From contig NZ_AP025145.1 of NCBI RefSeq assembly GCF_019977755.1, forward strand, positions 186,001 through 250,000: a DNA stretch of 64,000 nucleotides, read 5' to 3'. How positions within the stretch are numbered: position 1 is the first letter of the stretch; every line of letters starts with the position of its first letter. Source of the stretch: Vibrio penaeicida. Its GTDB lineage: Bacteria; Pseudomonadota; Gammaproteobacteria; Enterobacterales; Vibrionaceae. Below are positions 15,918-24,720 of the stretch, one piece after another. Position numbers and translations under genes: made by a program. A model generated the notes under the pieces. The model had not been told where the DNA came from. It searched no databases and saw nothing but the letters and a program-made list of their open reading frames with translations.

Positions 15918-17816
15918 ATGTCTGATTCTTCCACTCAATCAACATCTCGCTCAAACTCTTCCAACGCAAGCCATCAGGAGGCTTCGGTGACCGATTCTGC
16001 TCCAAAGCTGACGCGTCAGCAAATTTACGATCGCATTCGAGAAAGCAGCAAGGATGAATACATTCTTCAAGAAATGATTCGCCTTGGGTTCTGGAACAAA
16101 GAAGACGAACAGCCAAGTCTGACTCAAGAATTTATTGAGCGCCGATCCGAACTCACAAGAAAGCTTAGGGATCTAAGCGATCTAGATTCGTTATACGCTG
16201 ACCCTGAAAAAGCATTAGAAGCTCTGCATAAAGAACGCAAAAAAGCGGCGTTAGAAAAGCGAGAGCAAACTCGTCAAGCACTCAACCAAAAACGATATGA
16301 CCGAGCATTGGCATGGTATAACCAACAAAAAGAGACATTCACTTGGTTAGGAGATGACGTTTCTCTCGGGTTAAAAAACAAAGAGAACGATGATGGCAGG
16401 CTTGAAGAACTAGAGATACCAACGTTTGAAAACATCGCAGCCCTAGCCGGAGCAATGGGTATCTCGGTTTCAGAACTTCGATTTTTGGCATACCAAAAAG
16501 ACGTATCGAACGTCAGTCATTATCAACGATTCAGCATTGCCAAGAAAACAGGCGGGCTTCGCCATATTTCGGCGCCAATGCCGCGGTTAAAGCGCGCGCA
16601 ATACTGGCTGTTAGACAACATCCTCGCTAAGTTGTCTGTGCACGATGCTGCCCATGGTTTCGTGACGGGCAGAAGCATTGTGTCTAACGCCCAGCCACAC
16701 GTCGGTAAGGCAGTGGTTATCAACATGGATCTGAAGGACTTCTTCCCTAGCATCAGCTACAAACGGGTAAAAGGATTGTTTCAATCCCAAGGGTACAGTG
16801 AAGAACTTGCTACCGTTTTTGGGTTACTGACGACAGAGCCTGAAACACAAGAGCTGGAAATGGATGGTCAAACTTGGTTTGTTGCTCAAGGTGAGCGCAG
16901 ACTGCCGCAAGGTTCACCTTGTAGCCCTGCGATTACTAACGTGATGTGCCGCCGGTTAGATGCCAGATTGCAAGGTATGGCTGACAAACTCGGGTTTGCT
17001 TACACCCGCTATGCCGATGATTTAACGTTTTCCACTGACAGCGCAGAGAAAGCTCAAGCACTTTTATGGCGCGCAAAACAAATCGTTGTGAGTGAAGGTT
17101 TTACTCTTCATCCAGATAAAACCCGTGTTATGCGAAGGCACCAAAAGCAAGAAGTCACAGGCGTAGTCGTTAACGAGAAGCTCTCGATAGACCGCAAAAC
17201 TCTGAAACGCTTTCGCGCTACGCTCAAGCAAATCGAGCTCGATGGTCCTGATGGTAAGCACTGGGGAGCAGGTGAGCTTTTCGCATCAATGGAAGGCTAC
17301 GCCAATTTTGTTGCGATGGTGGATGCCGAAAAAGGCATTCCGCTGCAAAAAACGTTGGTGCATTTGAAGCGTCAGTACGGTGTCACCACCAAGCATGGCA
17401 AAGTGACCGAACTAAACAAGCGCTTGCTACGGGTGAAAGCGGCTAATGGAGAGAACCCCCAAGAAGGCTGGTGGCAACCGGAAGCGAAACCGGCGCCTGA
17501 ATTGGAGCTAACACCTCACCAGATTGCTGAACGCAAGCGAGCGATTAAGCGACAGAGAAATCAGGAACAAAGAGAGAATCAAGGCGCGAATTCTGAGTGG
17601 CAAGATGCAGATTTCAATCAGGATAACGAAGCTAACCAAGGTGACGGCTGGAGTGACCTCGAATCGGATGCTAAGAAAAAGTGGACGACGCGAGAGTATA
17701 TTCTCGGTTTACTGTTCTTACCAATCGTATTGGTCATGCTGTTCTTTAAAGCACCTTGGAATATCAAATGTATTGTTGTTGGTGTGCTCTGGCTTCTGTA
17801 CCTCTATCTGAATTAA
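15918..17816 (+). CDS. Retron reverse transcriptase with C-terminal membrane helices
   Basis: A 632-residue reverse transcriptase behind a strong AGGAGG site at 15905. Retron hallmarks: NAxxH motif (NAQPH, 257-261), catalytic YADD (365-368) and VTG motif (413-415), with LPQGSPCSPAITN before YADD and DLKDFFPSI as the first aspartate block. The N-terminal 150 residues are charged and helical. After the thumb come a basic/acidic linker and then two hydrophobic segments, about 594-610 and 617-631, ending the protein. Most retron RTs are about 300-400 residues and soluble, so the extensions are unusual. It should reverse transcribe the upstream RNA into msDNA, perhaps at the membrane. Confidence 0.93.
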   Translation: MSDSSTQSTSRSNSSNASHQEASVTDSAPKLTRQQIYDRIRESSKDEYILQEMIRLGFWNKEDEQPSLTQEFIERRSELTRKLRDLSDLDSLYADPEKALEALHKERKKAALEKREQTRQALNQKRYDRALAWYNQQKETFTWLGDDVSLGLKNKENDDGRLEELEIPTFENIAALAGAMGISVSELRFLAYQKDVSNVSHYQRFSIAKKTGGLRHISAPMPRLKRAQYWLLDNILAKLSVHDAAHGFVTGRSIVSNAQPHVGKAVVINMDLKDFFPSISYKRVKGLFQSQGYSEELATVFGLLTTEPETQELEMDGQTWFVAQGERRLPQGSPCSPAITNVMCRRLDARLQGMADKLGFAYTRYADDLTFSTDSAEKAQALLWRAKQIVVSEGFTLHPDKTRVMRRHQKQEVTGVVVNEKLSIDRKTLKRFRATLKQIELDGPDGKHWGAGELFASMEGYANFVAMVDAEKGIPLQKTLVHLKRQYGVTTKHGKVTELNKRLLRVKAANGENPQEGWWQPEAKPAPELELTPHQIAERKRAIKRQRNQEQRENQGANSEWQDADFNQDNEANQGDGWSDLESDAKKKWTTREYILGLLFLPIVLVMLFFKAPWNIKCIVVGVLWLLYLYLN

Positions 17817-17851
17817 ACTACGCCTAATTTTTGTCGTAGCAGGGAACCCAA

Positions 17852-18931
17852 GTGGAACTGTTTAATATCGAGTTTTTAGGAAAACCATTAAGGCTAGAAG
17901 GCTCAATGGCAGGCTGGCAACAGCTGTATTGGGATAACACGCTAGTTTCGCAATTGGATGCCAATGCAGAAAGGCTGGATCACAGCCATGCGTTTCAATT
18001 AACCAGCGGCGAACAGGCAATAGAGTGCCAAGTAAATGTTGATTTAAAGTGGCAGCCTTTCCATATTCAATACGAAGCGAAAGTGGACAACCAATTAGTG
18101 GCGCAAGGGCAACGAGACGCCAAAGATATTGAAAGGCAAACCCCCGTTGTACCTGTGAAGCAGGAACGAAAGTTCAGTGTCGTTGGGTTATTTGCTCTTG
18201 GCATGAAAGCGCTAAAAAGCGCAAAGGTGATCAAAGGTGTACTCGCCGCATTGAGTTTGGCTGCCTATTCTTGGTTTTTCTCGTTTCAATTTGCCTTAGG
18301 TTTGTTGGCGTGTTTGATGTTCCACGAATATGGACATATTCGCGCCATGAAATTCTTTGGCATGAAGACCAAAGGCATTTATCTGATTCCATTTCTGGGT
18401 GGGCTCGCACTCAGTGACGAGAAAATTAATACCCGCTGGCAAGACGTGGTGATATCCATCATGGGTCCGACGTTTGGCTTAGTACTATCGATGGTTTTAT
18501 TGGTGGTGTATTGGGTGACTGGAGATGTGTTTTTTGCTGGGCTTGCGGTATTTAATGCGTTCCTCAACTTGATCAACTTATTGCCTGTGTTGCCATTGGA
18601 TGGCGGGCACGTACTCAAGAGCATCAGCTTCTCATTCAACAGTGTCGCAGGGCTGGCTATCTGCATTGTAGCGGCCGTAGCAGGCATTATTGCAAGCTAC
18701 ACATTTGGTATGGCTTTGTTCGGGTTCCTTCTGATTATGGGTAGCATCGAAATCATCGTCGAATGGCGAACGCGACATAACAGCCATCTACTTCCTTTAG
18801 ATCGTTACGGGCAATTGGTGTCTTTTGTCTGGTATGTGGCGCTGGTTGCCGCGCTGGTGGGAATCATGGTTTATATCGGTTCAAGTGGCGACCAGTTACT
18901 GAGCCTACCACTCCAAATATTGGCAAGCTAG
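17852..18931 (+). CDS. M50 (site-2) intramembrane metalloprotease
   Basis: A 359-residue membrane protein. A soluble N-terminal domain of about 110 residues precedes several membrane helices. The zinc motif HEYGH is at 158-162 and the second ligand is Asp250 in the LPLDGGH motif, the M50/S2P signature. Start GTG 17852 has AGGGAAC upstream. It begins 35 bases after the retron RT stop in the same direction with no terminator seen, so it is probably cotranscribed. M50 proteases cut membrane-bound substrates such as anti-sigma factors, and the RT in front carries predicted membrane helices. That makes a functional pair tempting, but it could also be an independent housekeeping gene. Confidence 0.85.
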   Translation: MELFNIEFLGKPLRLEGSMAGWQQLYWDNTLVSQLDANAERLDHSHAFQLTSGEQAIECQVNVDLKWQPFHIQYEAKVDNQLVAQGQRDAKDIERQTPVVPVKQERKFSVVGLFALGMKALKSAKVIKGVLAALSLAAYSWFFSFQFALGLLACLMFHEYGHIRAMKFFGMKTKGIYLIPFLGGLALSDEKINTRWQDVVISIMGPTFGLVLSMVLLVVYWVTGDVFFAGLAVFNAFLNLINLLPVLPLDGGHVLKSISFSFNSVAGLAICIVAAVAGIIASYTFGMALFGFLLIMGSIEIIVEWRTRHNSHLLPLDRYGQLVSFVWYVALVAALVGIMVYIGSSGDQLLSLPLQILAS

Positions 18932-18990
18932 TGCATTAAAACAGCCTAGTATTTTGAGGGTTGTTGGTTATAGCATCGCGTAATAACGAA

Positions 18991-19018
18991 AAGATGAGGT
19001 TGCGGCTTCATCTTTTTT
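18991..19018 (+). terminator. Intrinsic terminator after the retron block
   Basis: AAGATGA (18991-18997) pairs with TCATCTT (19008-19014) across a 10-base loop, followed by a T-rich run. It closes the 10615-18931 transcription unit. Confidence 0.8.
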
Positions 19019-19288
19019 TATCTCGATAGTTTGAACAATTTTTATGTGTTTTAGAGATATAGGTGTATTTCGACCCCTTCAATATCTGATTAGGGTTTGG
19101 TTGATTGAGATGTAAGCCCCGTCACATTCTATAAATTTTGATTCATAAAACTGAAATATTTCTCTTCCAGCTCAGGTCTGAGTTCTGAAGTTGGGCAATT
19201 TAGTACTCGCTGAAATGCTGTAGTTACGGTAAGTTGAATATGGTTCGATACCAATCTATTCAAATCAATTATAAATAAAGGGAATGTT

Positions 19289-20335
19289 ATGCAGTCTGCT
19301 CTCTATAAGCGTGCAGTTATTATCGCTGTTATTGTCGGTTCCATCTTAAATCTTATTAATCAATTCGATGCGTTGCTTGGTCCTGCGGATTTCAATGTGG
19401 TAAAGGCTATGCTCACCTATTGCGTCCCTTTCATTGTATCTATCGTTAGTAGCAAGATCACATTGAAATCGGTCGAGAAAAACATGGTTGCACCTGAATG
19501 TCCTGAGGATACTGCAGGCTTGGTTTGTCGGGATACGCTGTCTGAAGCGCGTGGCAAGGTGCAGTCGATGAGATCAAACGCAGGAAACGTGAATCAGGCT
19601 TCTAGAAAGCGTTTGGCGTTTGCAGAATCTGTGGTTGATCAAGCTCATGAGGTGACGTCGGGTTCTTGCGAACTTGCAAAATTAGCGGAAGTATCGCAAG
19701 AGCAAATTCACAGCGTCCACGGTAACTTCAATGTGATGAACAAACGTCAAACGGAGTTTATGGCGGAATTCTCACAAGCATCTGAGTGGGCAGATAACCT
19801 GAAGGAGTCCATAGATAACCTTAGCCAGCAGTTTTCTCAAATCGAAAATATGGCGTCGTCCATTACTTCCCTTTCTGATAAGACGAATTTACTGGCACTG
19901 AATGCCTCCATTGAAGCTGCGAGAGCGGGAGAATTTGGTCGCGGTTTTGCCGTTGTGGCAGAAGAAGTTAAAGGGTTGGCGAACAAATCTGGTGAAGATG
20001 CTCAAAAAATTAATGCATTAATGGGAGAGCTCAGTACAACCAGCACCAAGCTCGCCGATGATGCAAAATTGTTTGCTGAATCCATGTCGAAAATGCAGGA
20101 AAACACGAGTCACGAAGAAGCAGAGCAGGTGGCGGTTTCTATTGATCAAATTCGTTCTGCTGCAACCGATGTTCATGATCGTGCTCAATGGCAGATTTCC
20201 GAGATGGAAAAAATGGCAGAGAAGGTTAAGCAGTTAGCAGAAGATGCCAAAGCGGCTGTAGATGGCTCAGCCAATAATATGGAATTAAGCGATAGTCTGC
20301 TCACGGACTTACAGCACGTCGTTAAAGCATCATAA
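19289..20335 (+). CDS. Methyl-accepting chemotaxis-type protein with NrtS-like membrane domain
   Basis: A 348-residue protein. Residues 1-58 hold two membrane helices in the pattern of the small NrtS nitrate/nitrite family ([19 protein letters not shown] ... [15 protein letters not shown]). The rest is a cytoplasmic MCP signalling domain with the highly conserved hairpin tip ([20 protein letters not shown], then [11 protein letters not shown]). There is no large periplasmic ligand domain, so any ligand would be sensed in the membrane or cytoplasm. SD AAGGGAA lies before ATG 19289. It should signal to CheW/CheA. NrtS is linked to nitrate/nitrite, so sensing of those ions is a plausible but unproven role. 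Confidence 0.85.
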   Translation: MQSALYKRAVIIAVIVGSILNLINQFDALLGPADFNVVKAMLTYCVPFIVSIVSSKITLKSVEKNMVAPECPEDTAGLVCRDTLSEARGKVQSMRSNAGNVNQASRKRLAFAESVVDQAHEVTSGSCELAKLAEVSQEQIHSVHGNFNVMNKRQTEFMAEFSQASEWADNLKESIDNLSQQFSQIENMASSITSLSDKTNLLALNASIEAARAGEFGRGFAVVAEEVKGLANKSGEDAQKINALMGELSTTSTKLADDAKLFAESMSKMQENTSHEEAEQVAVSIDQIRSAATDVHDRAQWQISEMEKMAEKVKQLAEDAKAAVDGSANNMELSDSLLTDLQHVVKAS

Positions 20336-20389
20336 AGAAACGTTATATACCCAAGTATCTAGGGTTCAGAGTGCTAAAACCGACATTGG

Positions 20390-20423
20390 AATCGGTCTCA
20401 ATGTATTTTGAGACCGATTTTTT
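20390..20423 (+). terminator. Intrinsic terminator after the MCP gene
   Basis: AATCGGTCTCAA (20390-20401) pairs perfectly over 12 bp with TTGAGACCGATT (20408-20419), followed by a T run. Confidence 0.9.
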
Positions 20424-20493
20424 ACGTCTAAAGATAAGGATATAGGCGGTAAGATTTGCCAGCCTTCTTTGATTCCATTAGAGTAATTTCTAA

Positions 20494-20506
20494 TTAAGAT
20501 TCTTAA
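20494..20506. promoter_or_regulatory. Candidate MarR operator
   Basis: TTAAGA-T-TCTTAA is a perfect 6-1-6 palindrome 14 bases in front of the MarR gene, a typical place for autoregulation. The assignment is inferred from position and symmetry. Confidence 0.5.
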
Positions 20507-20520
20507 CTTAAAGTAATGCA

Positions 20521-21012
20521 ATGGATAAAGTGGATAACATCTTGCGTCAGTGGCAAGAACAACGACCTGATCTAGATACCTCATCAATGGCCATTTTAGG
20601 CAGAATAGGGCAGTTGCGCGGTCATATTGCGCCAAAGCTGAATAAAACGTTCGCTGAGTTTGGGCTCAACTCAGGTGAGTTCGATGTGTTGATGACGTTG
20701 AGACGTTCAGGGGAGCCTTACACGCTTTGTCCTCACAATTTGTTGCAATCGATGATGCTGACATCGGGAGCCATGACCAATCGTATCGACAAGCTAGAGA
20801 ACAAAAACCTAGTGGTTCGAAGCGCTGATCCAAATGACAGAAGAGGCGTTCAAGTGTCGCTCACAGAAGAAGGATTAAAGCTGGCGAATACTGCGTTGGA
20901 AGCTCACGTTAATAACAGCGAATCGCTGCTAACATCCCTTAACAAAGATGAAAGAGAAGCGCTGTCTGGATTGTTGAGTAAACTACTTTCTGCGCAAGAG
21001 CAGTCTGAATAA
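20521..21012 (+). CDS. MarR-family transcriptional regulator
   Basis: A 163-residue winged-helix regulator. The recognition region reads LLQSMMLTSGAMTNRIDKLENKNLVVRS and the wing ADPNDRRGVQVSLTEEG, both classical for MarR. The N-terminal GRIGQLRGHIAPKLNKTFAEFGLNSGEFDVLMTLRR forms the dimer helices. A palindrome at 20494-20506 is its likely operator. No target gene lies next to it apart from convergent and upstream genes, so the regulon is unknown. A bidirectional terminator follows at 21043. Confidence 0.9.
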   Translation: MDKVDNILRQWQEQRPDLDTSSMAILGRIGQLRGHIAPKLNKTFAEFGLNSGEFDVLMTLRRSGEPYTLCPHNLLQSMMLTSGAMTNRIDKLENKNLVVRSADPNDRRGVQVSLTEEGLKLANTALEAHVNNSESLLTSLNKDEREALSGLLSKLLSAQEQSE

Positions 21013-21042
21013 CATCTGTTCGTTTAAAAAAGCGAAATGAAT

Positions 21043-21069
21043 CAAGGCGACCCTTAAGTGGTCGCCTTG
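21043..21069. terminator. Bidirectional terminator
   Basis: CAAGGCGACC (21043-21052) and GGTCGCCTTG (21060-21069) form a 10-bp stem between the convergent MarR and lipoprotein genes. T runs are weak. Confidence 0.65.
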
Positions 21070-21097
21070 GTATTTACCACTGTTTTGAAGCATAGGG

Positions 21098-21631
21098 CTA
21101 AAGCTTCGAAACGGTTAGCTGGAAGTCGACAGAAAACTCCGGTTGTTCATTAGACAGATGAGTGGGCACTTCTTTTGGTCGGTACACATCAGTAAATCTA
21201 AATGAAAGTTGGTGATTCAAATGATTGAACACCTGCTTCTGATCCGTTGTTATCAAAGTATCATTTTCATTATCTATAGAGAGAAAAACTTCCCCATCAA
21301 TGAGTTTGAAACTGAGCGTGACGGAGCCTTCTGTAAGCGTAATATCAAACGTGTGTCGGATGTTTTTGGCGGTTAAGAATTGAAGACCATTTGCGTCAAC
21401 GTAGCGGTCGAATATTTCAGGTCCATCCGGCTGATGCTTAATCTGGGATTCTTTTCGGCATTTCAAACATCGAGGAATGGCATCTTCCTCGTTCCAATCG
21501 TCGACAAATTTTTGATTGAAATGCAACACACCATTAAGAACTGAAAACTGATTGTTTGTATGTTCCGACTCCGCCTGAGAGCAAGCGGTTAACCAACCAA
21601 CCAAGCACAAGGCCATCATCATTTTATGCAT
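21098..21631 (-). CDS. Lipoprotein of unknown function
   Basis: A 177-residue lipoprotein with lipobox LTAC near residue 17. The mature part carries one CxxC pair (PRCLKC), otherwise beta-strand-like segments such as HTFDITLTEGSVTLSFKLIDGEVFLSID. No family is recognised. It lies 3 bases behind the stop of the metzincin lipoprotein gene in the same direction, so the two are translated from one mRNA. A partner or regulatory role for that protease is a reasonable guess. Confidence 0.75.
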   Translation of the reverse strand: MHKMMMALCLVGWLTACSQAESEHTNNQFSVLNGVLHFNQKFVDDWNEEDAIPRCLKCRKESQIKHQPDGPEIFDRYVDANGLQFLTAKNIRHTFDITLTEGSVTLSFKLIDGEVFLSIDNENDTLITTDQKQVFNHLNHQLSFRFTDVYRPKEVPTHLSNEQPEFSVDFQLTVSKL

Positions 21632-21634
21632 GAG

Positions 21635-24487
21635 TTATTGGTTCCTTGCTTGTTCTAAACGTTCAAAAAATGCTGCTGATGGTGTTTCTTCTATAATGTA
21701 TTCCTGCAGGTCATTGGACAGATAATCTTGCGGCTGGTTTGGCATGTTACGGCTGTATGATGAGCGAGAATCACCCGTATTACCTTTTGGTGTGCTTTGG
21801 AATCTTAAGCTCACAGCCGCCCAGTCGTTAAAATCGTTCAACACCGTTTTACCGTTGTTTTGACTGGATGCACTGGTGTTGGTTAAGTCCAATGAAAGGG
21901 AGGTGTCGTTCGTGTCACCATCGCAATTAAAATCCACTCTGTCGGTAACGCGCCTGCCTAAACCTTTTGATTCATCTAAGCTGTTTTCATCTAAAGGTGA
22001 ACCAGAGCCATCGGAATAATCGATTTTGAAATTGTCATGCGCTCCAAAGGGACCATTGATAAGATCACTTGCTTTTGTGGCATAACCTTGTGGAGTCGCT
22101 GCGCACTTAGAATTAGCTAGCTCATTATCGTAATTGCGTAAGTGGTATCTATCTCCCTCGTTTTGCCCTAGTACTGAAAGACCATCAAGTTGGTACATGT
22201 AGTTCATGATGCTGTAATAGTTTGGCTTGAAGTTAAGGTTTTCATTACCACCATGTTGTAAACCTAGGTTGTGTCCAAACTCGTGCATGATCGTGGTGGC
22301 TTGATAATTGATGAGTTCGTTTTGGGTACTAGGATAACGACTATTGAGTTTCCATTTTCCAAGCGTGATCAGTGAATCATTTCCGTTGATTTCAGCGACT
22401 CCTGAAGAACCAGCGGTTCCATTGGCTTTTTGGCTATTGGCAAACAGCATGTAATAGAAAACTAAGCGGCGACGAACATCCATATGTTCTATCTTGTAGC
22501 TTTGAAGGGTGGTGGGATTATAGTATCTGTTTATCCCAATACTGGCGGAATAAGGCACTTCATTACCACCGCCTAAATTATGATCCTGTCCATGAAGCGC
22601 ACCGGTATCGAAGTGCAACGAGTAACCTCGGTTTTGAAAGGCGAAATTCACTTTATCTAGTGCTTCTTTTCTCGGGATAATACCTTCATCTGCAATCTGG
22701 CGGTTGTTATTGGTTGCGTCCATGTAATCAATTTCAATGAAGATATCGGTTTGCCCTTCTCTGGCTCCCCAGTTGTACATGTTCATACCTGCGTAAGTGC
22801 TATCTGGACGCTCGGCACAGTCAGGAATATTGTCTTTATCACTATCGGTTGTACAGTTGTTTACATCGTTCTTTCCGCCTGGTGTTGGAAAGGCAATGAC
22901 AGCCCAATCTTCTGCTTTGTTGGTGTCTGAGTGGTTTTCAGCACGAGCCAGGCTCTTGCCAAGAGTACGTGGTAAACGTTCAATCGTTGACGTTCCTGTC
23001 CAGCTTTTGCTGGAAGTTGGTGATGTGTAGTTGGCACCAAATCGGACAAAATCGGCGGTTTTTTGTGATGCTACTTGGACAAGTTCGACAAAGCCACTAT
23101 CCGTCCAATAAGGGACATGTGAATTTGCAGTTAGCGTGATCACTTGGCTGGAGCTGCCAGTCTCTGCATAAGCGTTTTCCACATCACGTGCTTGCAATAG
23201 GAGATAGGCACCCGCTTTGAATGTTTGTTGTGGCAAGGTGAACGTATGGCTACTTAATACTGAACCGCTAGAGGTTCGCGCTCCGGATCTCAACGAATAA
23301 TCACTTAGAACCACATCTTTGGAACCAGTATTGTAAATTTCGATCCAACGCCGATCATCAGTGTACTGCGACGTTGAAAGTTCGTTGATAACAAGTGTTC
23401 TGATGATTGAGTGATTTGGATCATTCGGGTAATAGTCAGAATTGTCTCCAACGCCATCCCCATCGCTGTCCTTTTGTTCGTTTGGATTGTTAGGGAACGC
23501 ATCTGCATTATCGCCTACGCCATCCCCATCCGAATCTTTCGATTCAGCTGCATCATTTGGGAAGGCATCACTGTTATCACCTACCTTATCGCCATCGGTA
23601 TCAGCGTATTCTTTAGCGTCGGTAGGGAACAAATCGGCACCAACAGGCCATGCTCCGTGAGTATTTGGGTTCCAATTGGCTGCAGACAATAAGTTGCCTT
23701 GCGAATCGGTATGATCCCAATAGCCATCATTGTCCCTGTCATTTCGAATTAGCGCCGTTACCGTTCCATTCTGGCTGGTTAACTGGACGGTCTTGTTTTC
23801 AAAATCAGTCGTTGAGTTGCTTTTCTCTGTTTTAATCAGAGCCCCGATCGCTTTGATTTTCGATTCAATACTACTGTCTGACGATTGTTGCCTAGTATTG
23901 GCAACGGACTGATTTTCTGGCATTAACGATGTTTGCACCAAAACGCGAGCCGCAAACGCGACATCTGAGAGGTTTTGGGATTTATAGTCTTTCAGTAAAT
24001 CGTCCAACTCGATTTGCAAGTCGGTCGCAACTTCTTGCTTGGCGGTTTCAATCGCAACACCGCGATCCATTTTTTGTTTAAGCAGTGTGGTTATGGGGGT
24101 AACGATAAGCTCCCCTGCAGGTGCACTAAGAAGGAAGTTTCGAGTCACCGGGGCGAGGTTATCTTCATCTATTGTTGTGCCTTTTATAGCTTGTACAACG
24201 ACAGAGTAGGAAGAAGGGGAGGTAATATTTGAAACATCTAACGTTGCTTTACCATTCAGCCCCGTTGTCGCAGTTGGCTCATTGGTATCGTGCGCAAAGT
24301 TATTGTTGAGGTCGAGCCACACCCTAGCATTTCTCAAATACCCATCAATCGCGGTAATGTTCAGTTTGCTGGTGGTATTCCCTGCTGGTCCAGTTTGTCC
24401 ATTTGCTGAGTCGTCACTGCCACCGCCACATCCTACGAGCGCAATCGTCAGAGAAAGTGCGCTGAGTTTTAGATATTTTCTAGCCAT
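21635..24487 (-). CDS. Metzincin-type zinc protease lipoprotein with lamin-tail and TSP3-like repeats
   Basis: A 950-residue surface lipoprotein. ATG 24487 is chosen because AGGA precedes it and it yields a lipobox LVGCGGGSDD signal. After a low-complexity start comes a beta-sandwich region. Three calcium-binding thrombospondin type-3-like repeats (DSDGDGVGDNADAFPNNPN type) follow at about residues 295-360. A lamin-tail-like domain (VINELSTSQYTDDRRWIEIYNTGSKDVVLSDYSLRSG) begins near 365. The C-terminal third holds HEFGHNLGLQH, a full HExxHxxGxxH metzincin zinc site, with a methionine-turn-like SIMNYM downstream. It probably cleaves extracellular proteins. Confidence 0.85.
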   Translation of the reverse strand: MARKYLKLSALSLTIALVGCGGGSDDSANGQTGPAGNTTSKLNITAIDGYLRNARVWLDLNNNFAHDTNEPTATTGLNGKATLDVSNITSPSSYSVVVQAIKGTTIDEDNLAPVTRNFLLSAPAGELIVTPITTLLKQKMDRGVAIETAKQEVATDLQIELDDLLKDYKSQNLSDVAFAARVLVQTSLMPENQSVANTRQQSSDSSIESKIKAIGALIKTEKSNSTTDFENKTVQLTSQNGTVTALIRNDRDNDGYWDHTDSQGNLLSAANWNPNTHGAWPVGADLFPTDAKEYADTDGDKVGDNSDAFPNDAAESKDSDGDGVGDNADAFPNNPNEQKDSDGDGVGDNSDYYPNDPNHSIIRTLVINELSTSQYTDDRRWIEIYNTGSKDVVLSDYSLRSGARTSSGSVLSSHTFTLPQQTFKAGAYLLLQARDVENAYAETGSSSQVITLTANSHVPYWTDSGFVELVQVASQKTADFVRFGANYTSPTSSKSWTGTSTIERLPRTLGKSLARAENHSDTNKAEDWAVIAFPTPGGKNDVNNCTTDSDKDNIPDCAERPDSTYAGMNMYNWGAREGQTDIFIEIDYMDATNNNRQIADEGIIPRKEALDKVNFAFQNRGYSLHFDTGALHGQDHNLGGGNEVPYSASIGINRYYNPTTLQSYKIEHMDVRRRLVFYYMLFANSQKANGTAGSSGVAEINGNDSLITLGKWKLNSRYPSTQNELINYQATTIMHEFGHNLGLQHGGNENLNFKPNYYSIMNYMYQLDGLSVLGQNEGDRYHLRNYDNELANSKCAATPQGYATKASDLINGPFGAHDNFKIDYSDGSGSPLDENSLDESKGLGRRVTDRVDFNCDGDTNDTSLSLDLTNTSASSQNNGKTVLNDFNDWAAVSLRFQSTPKGNTGDSRSSYSRNMPNQPQDYLSNDLQEYIIEETPSAAFFERLEQARNQ

Positions 24488-24664
24488 GAATTCCTGTTTA
24501 ACTTCCCCGTTATAACCACGTTTCGATATTACTATGATTTTTGTTAATGAGGTGTAAGTATTGGTAACTGTGAGTGGTGATCTCATTATAAATATTTATA
24601 GCGTGAATACGTGAGCTTATACACTAAGAATTACATTGTGAATTGATTGGGCTTAACAAGGGAA

Positions 24665-24687
24665 AAAGACCTCAATGTGAGGTCTTT
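24665..24687 (-). terminator. Terminator between two minus-strand genes
   Basis: AAAGACCTCA (24665-24674), loop ATG, TGAGGTCTTT (24678-24687): a perfect 10-bp stem downstream of the 24721-25575 gene, with an AAAAA/TTTTT flank on the minus strand. Confidence 0.85.
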
Positions 24688-24720
24688 AAAATAGATAAAT
24701 ATTTGATAATGCCTGCCAAA

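Noticed and set aside
15467..15925. A 152-codon ORF in the gap before the RT gene
   Set aside because: It lies over the msr-msd-like hairpins, has no ribosome site beyond the SWIM gene stop, and its codons show no protein-like pattern.
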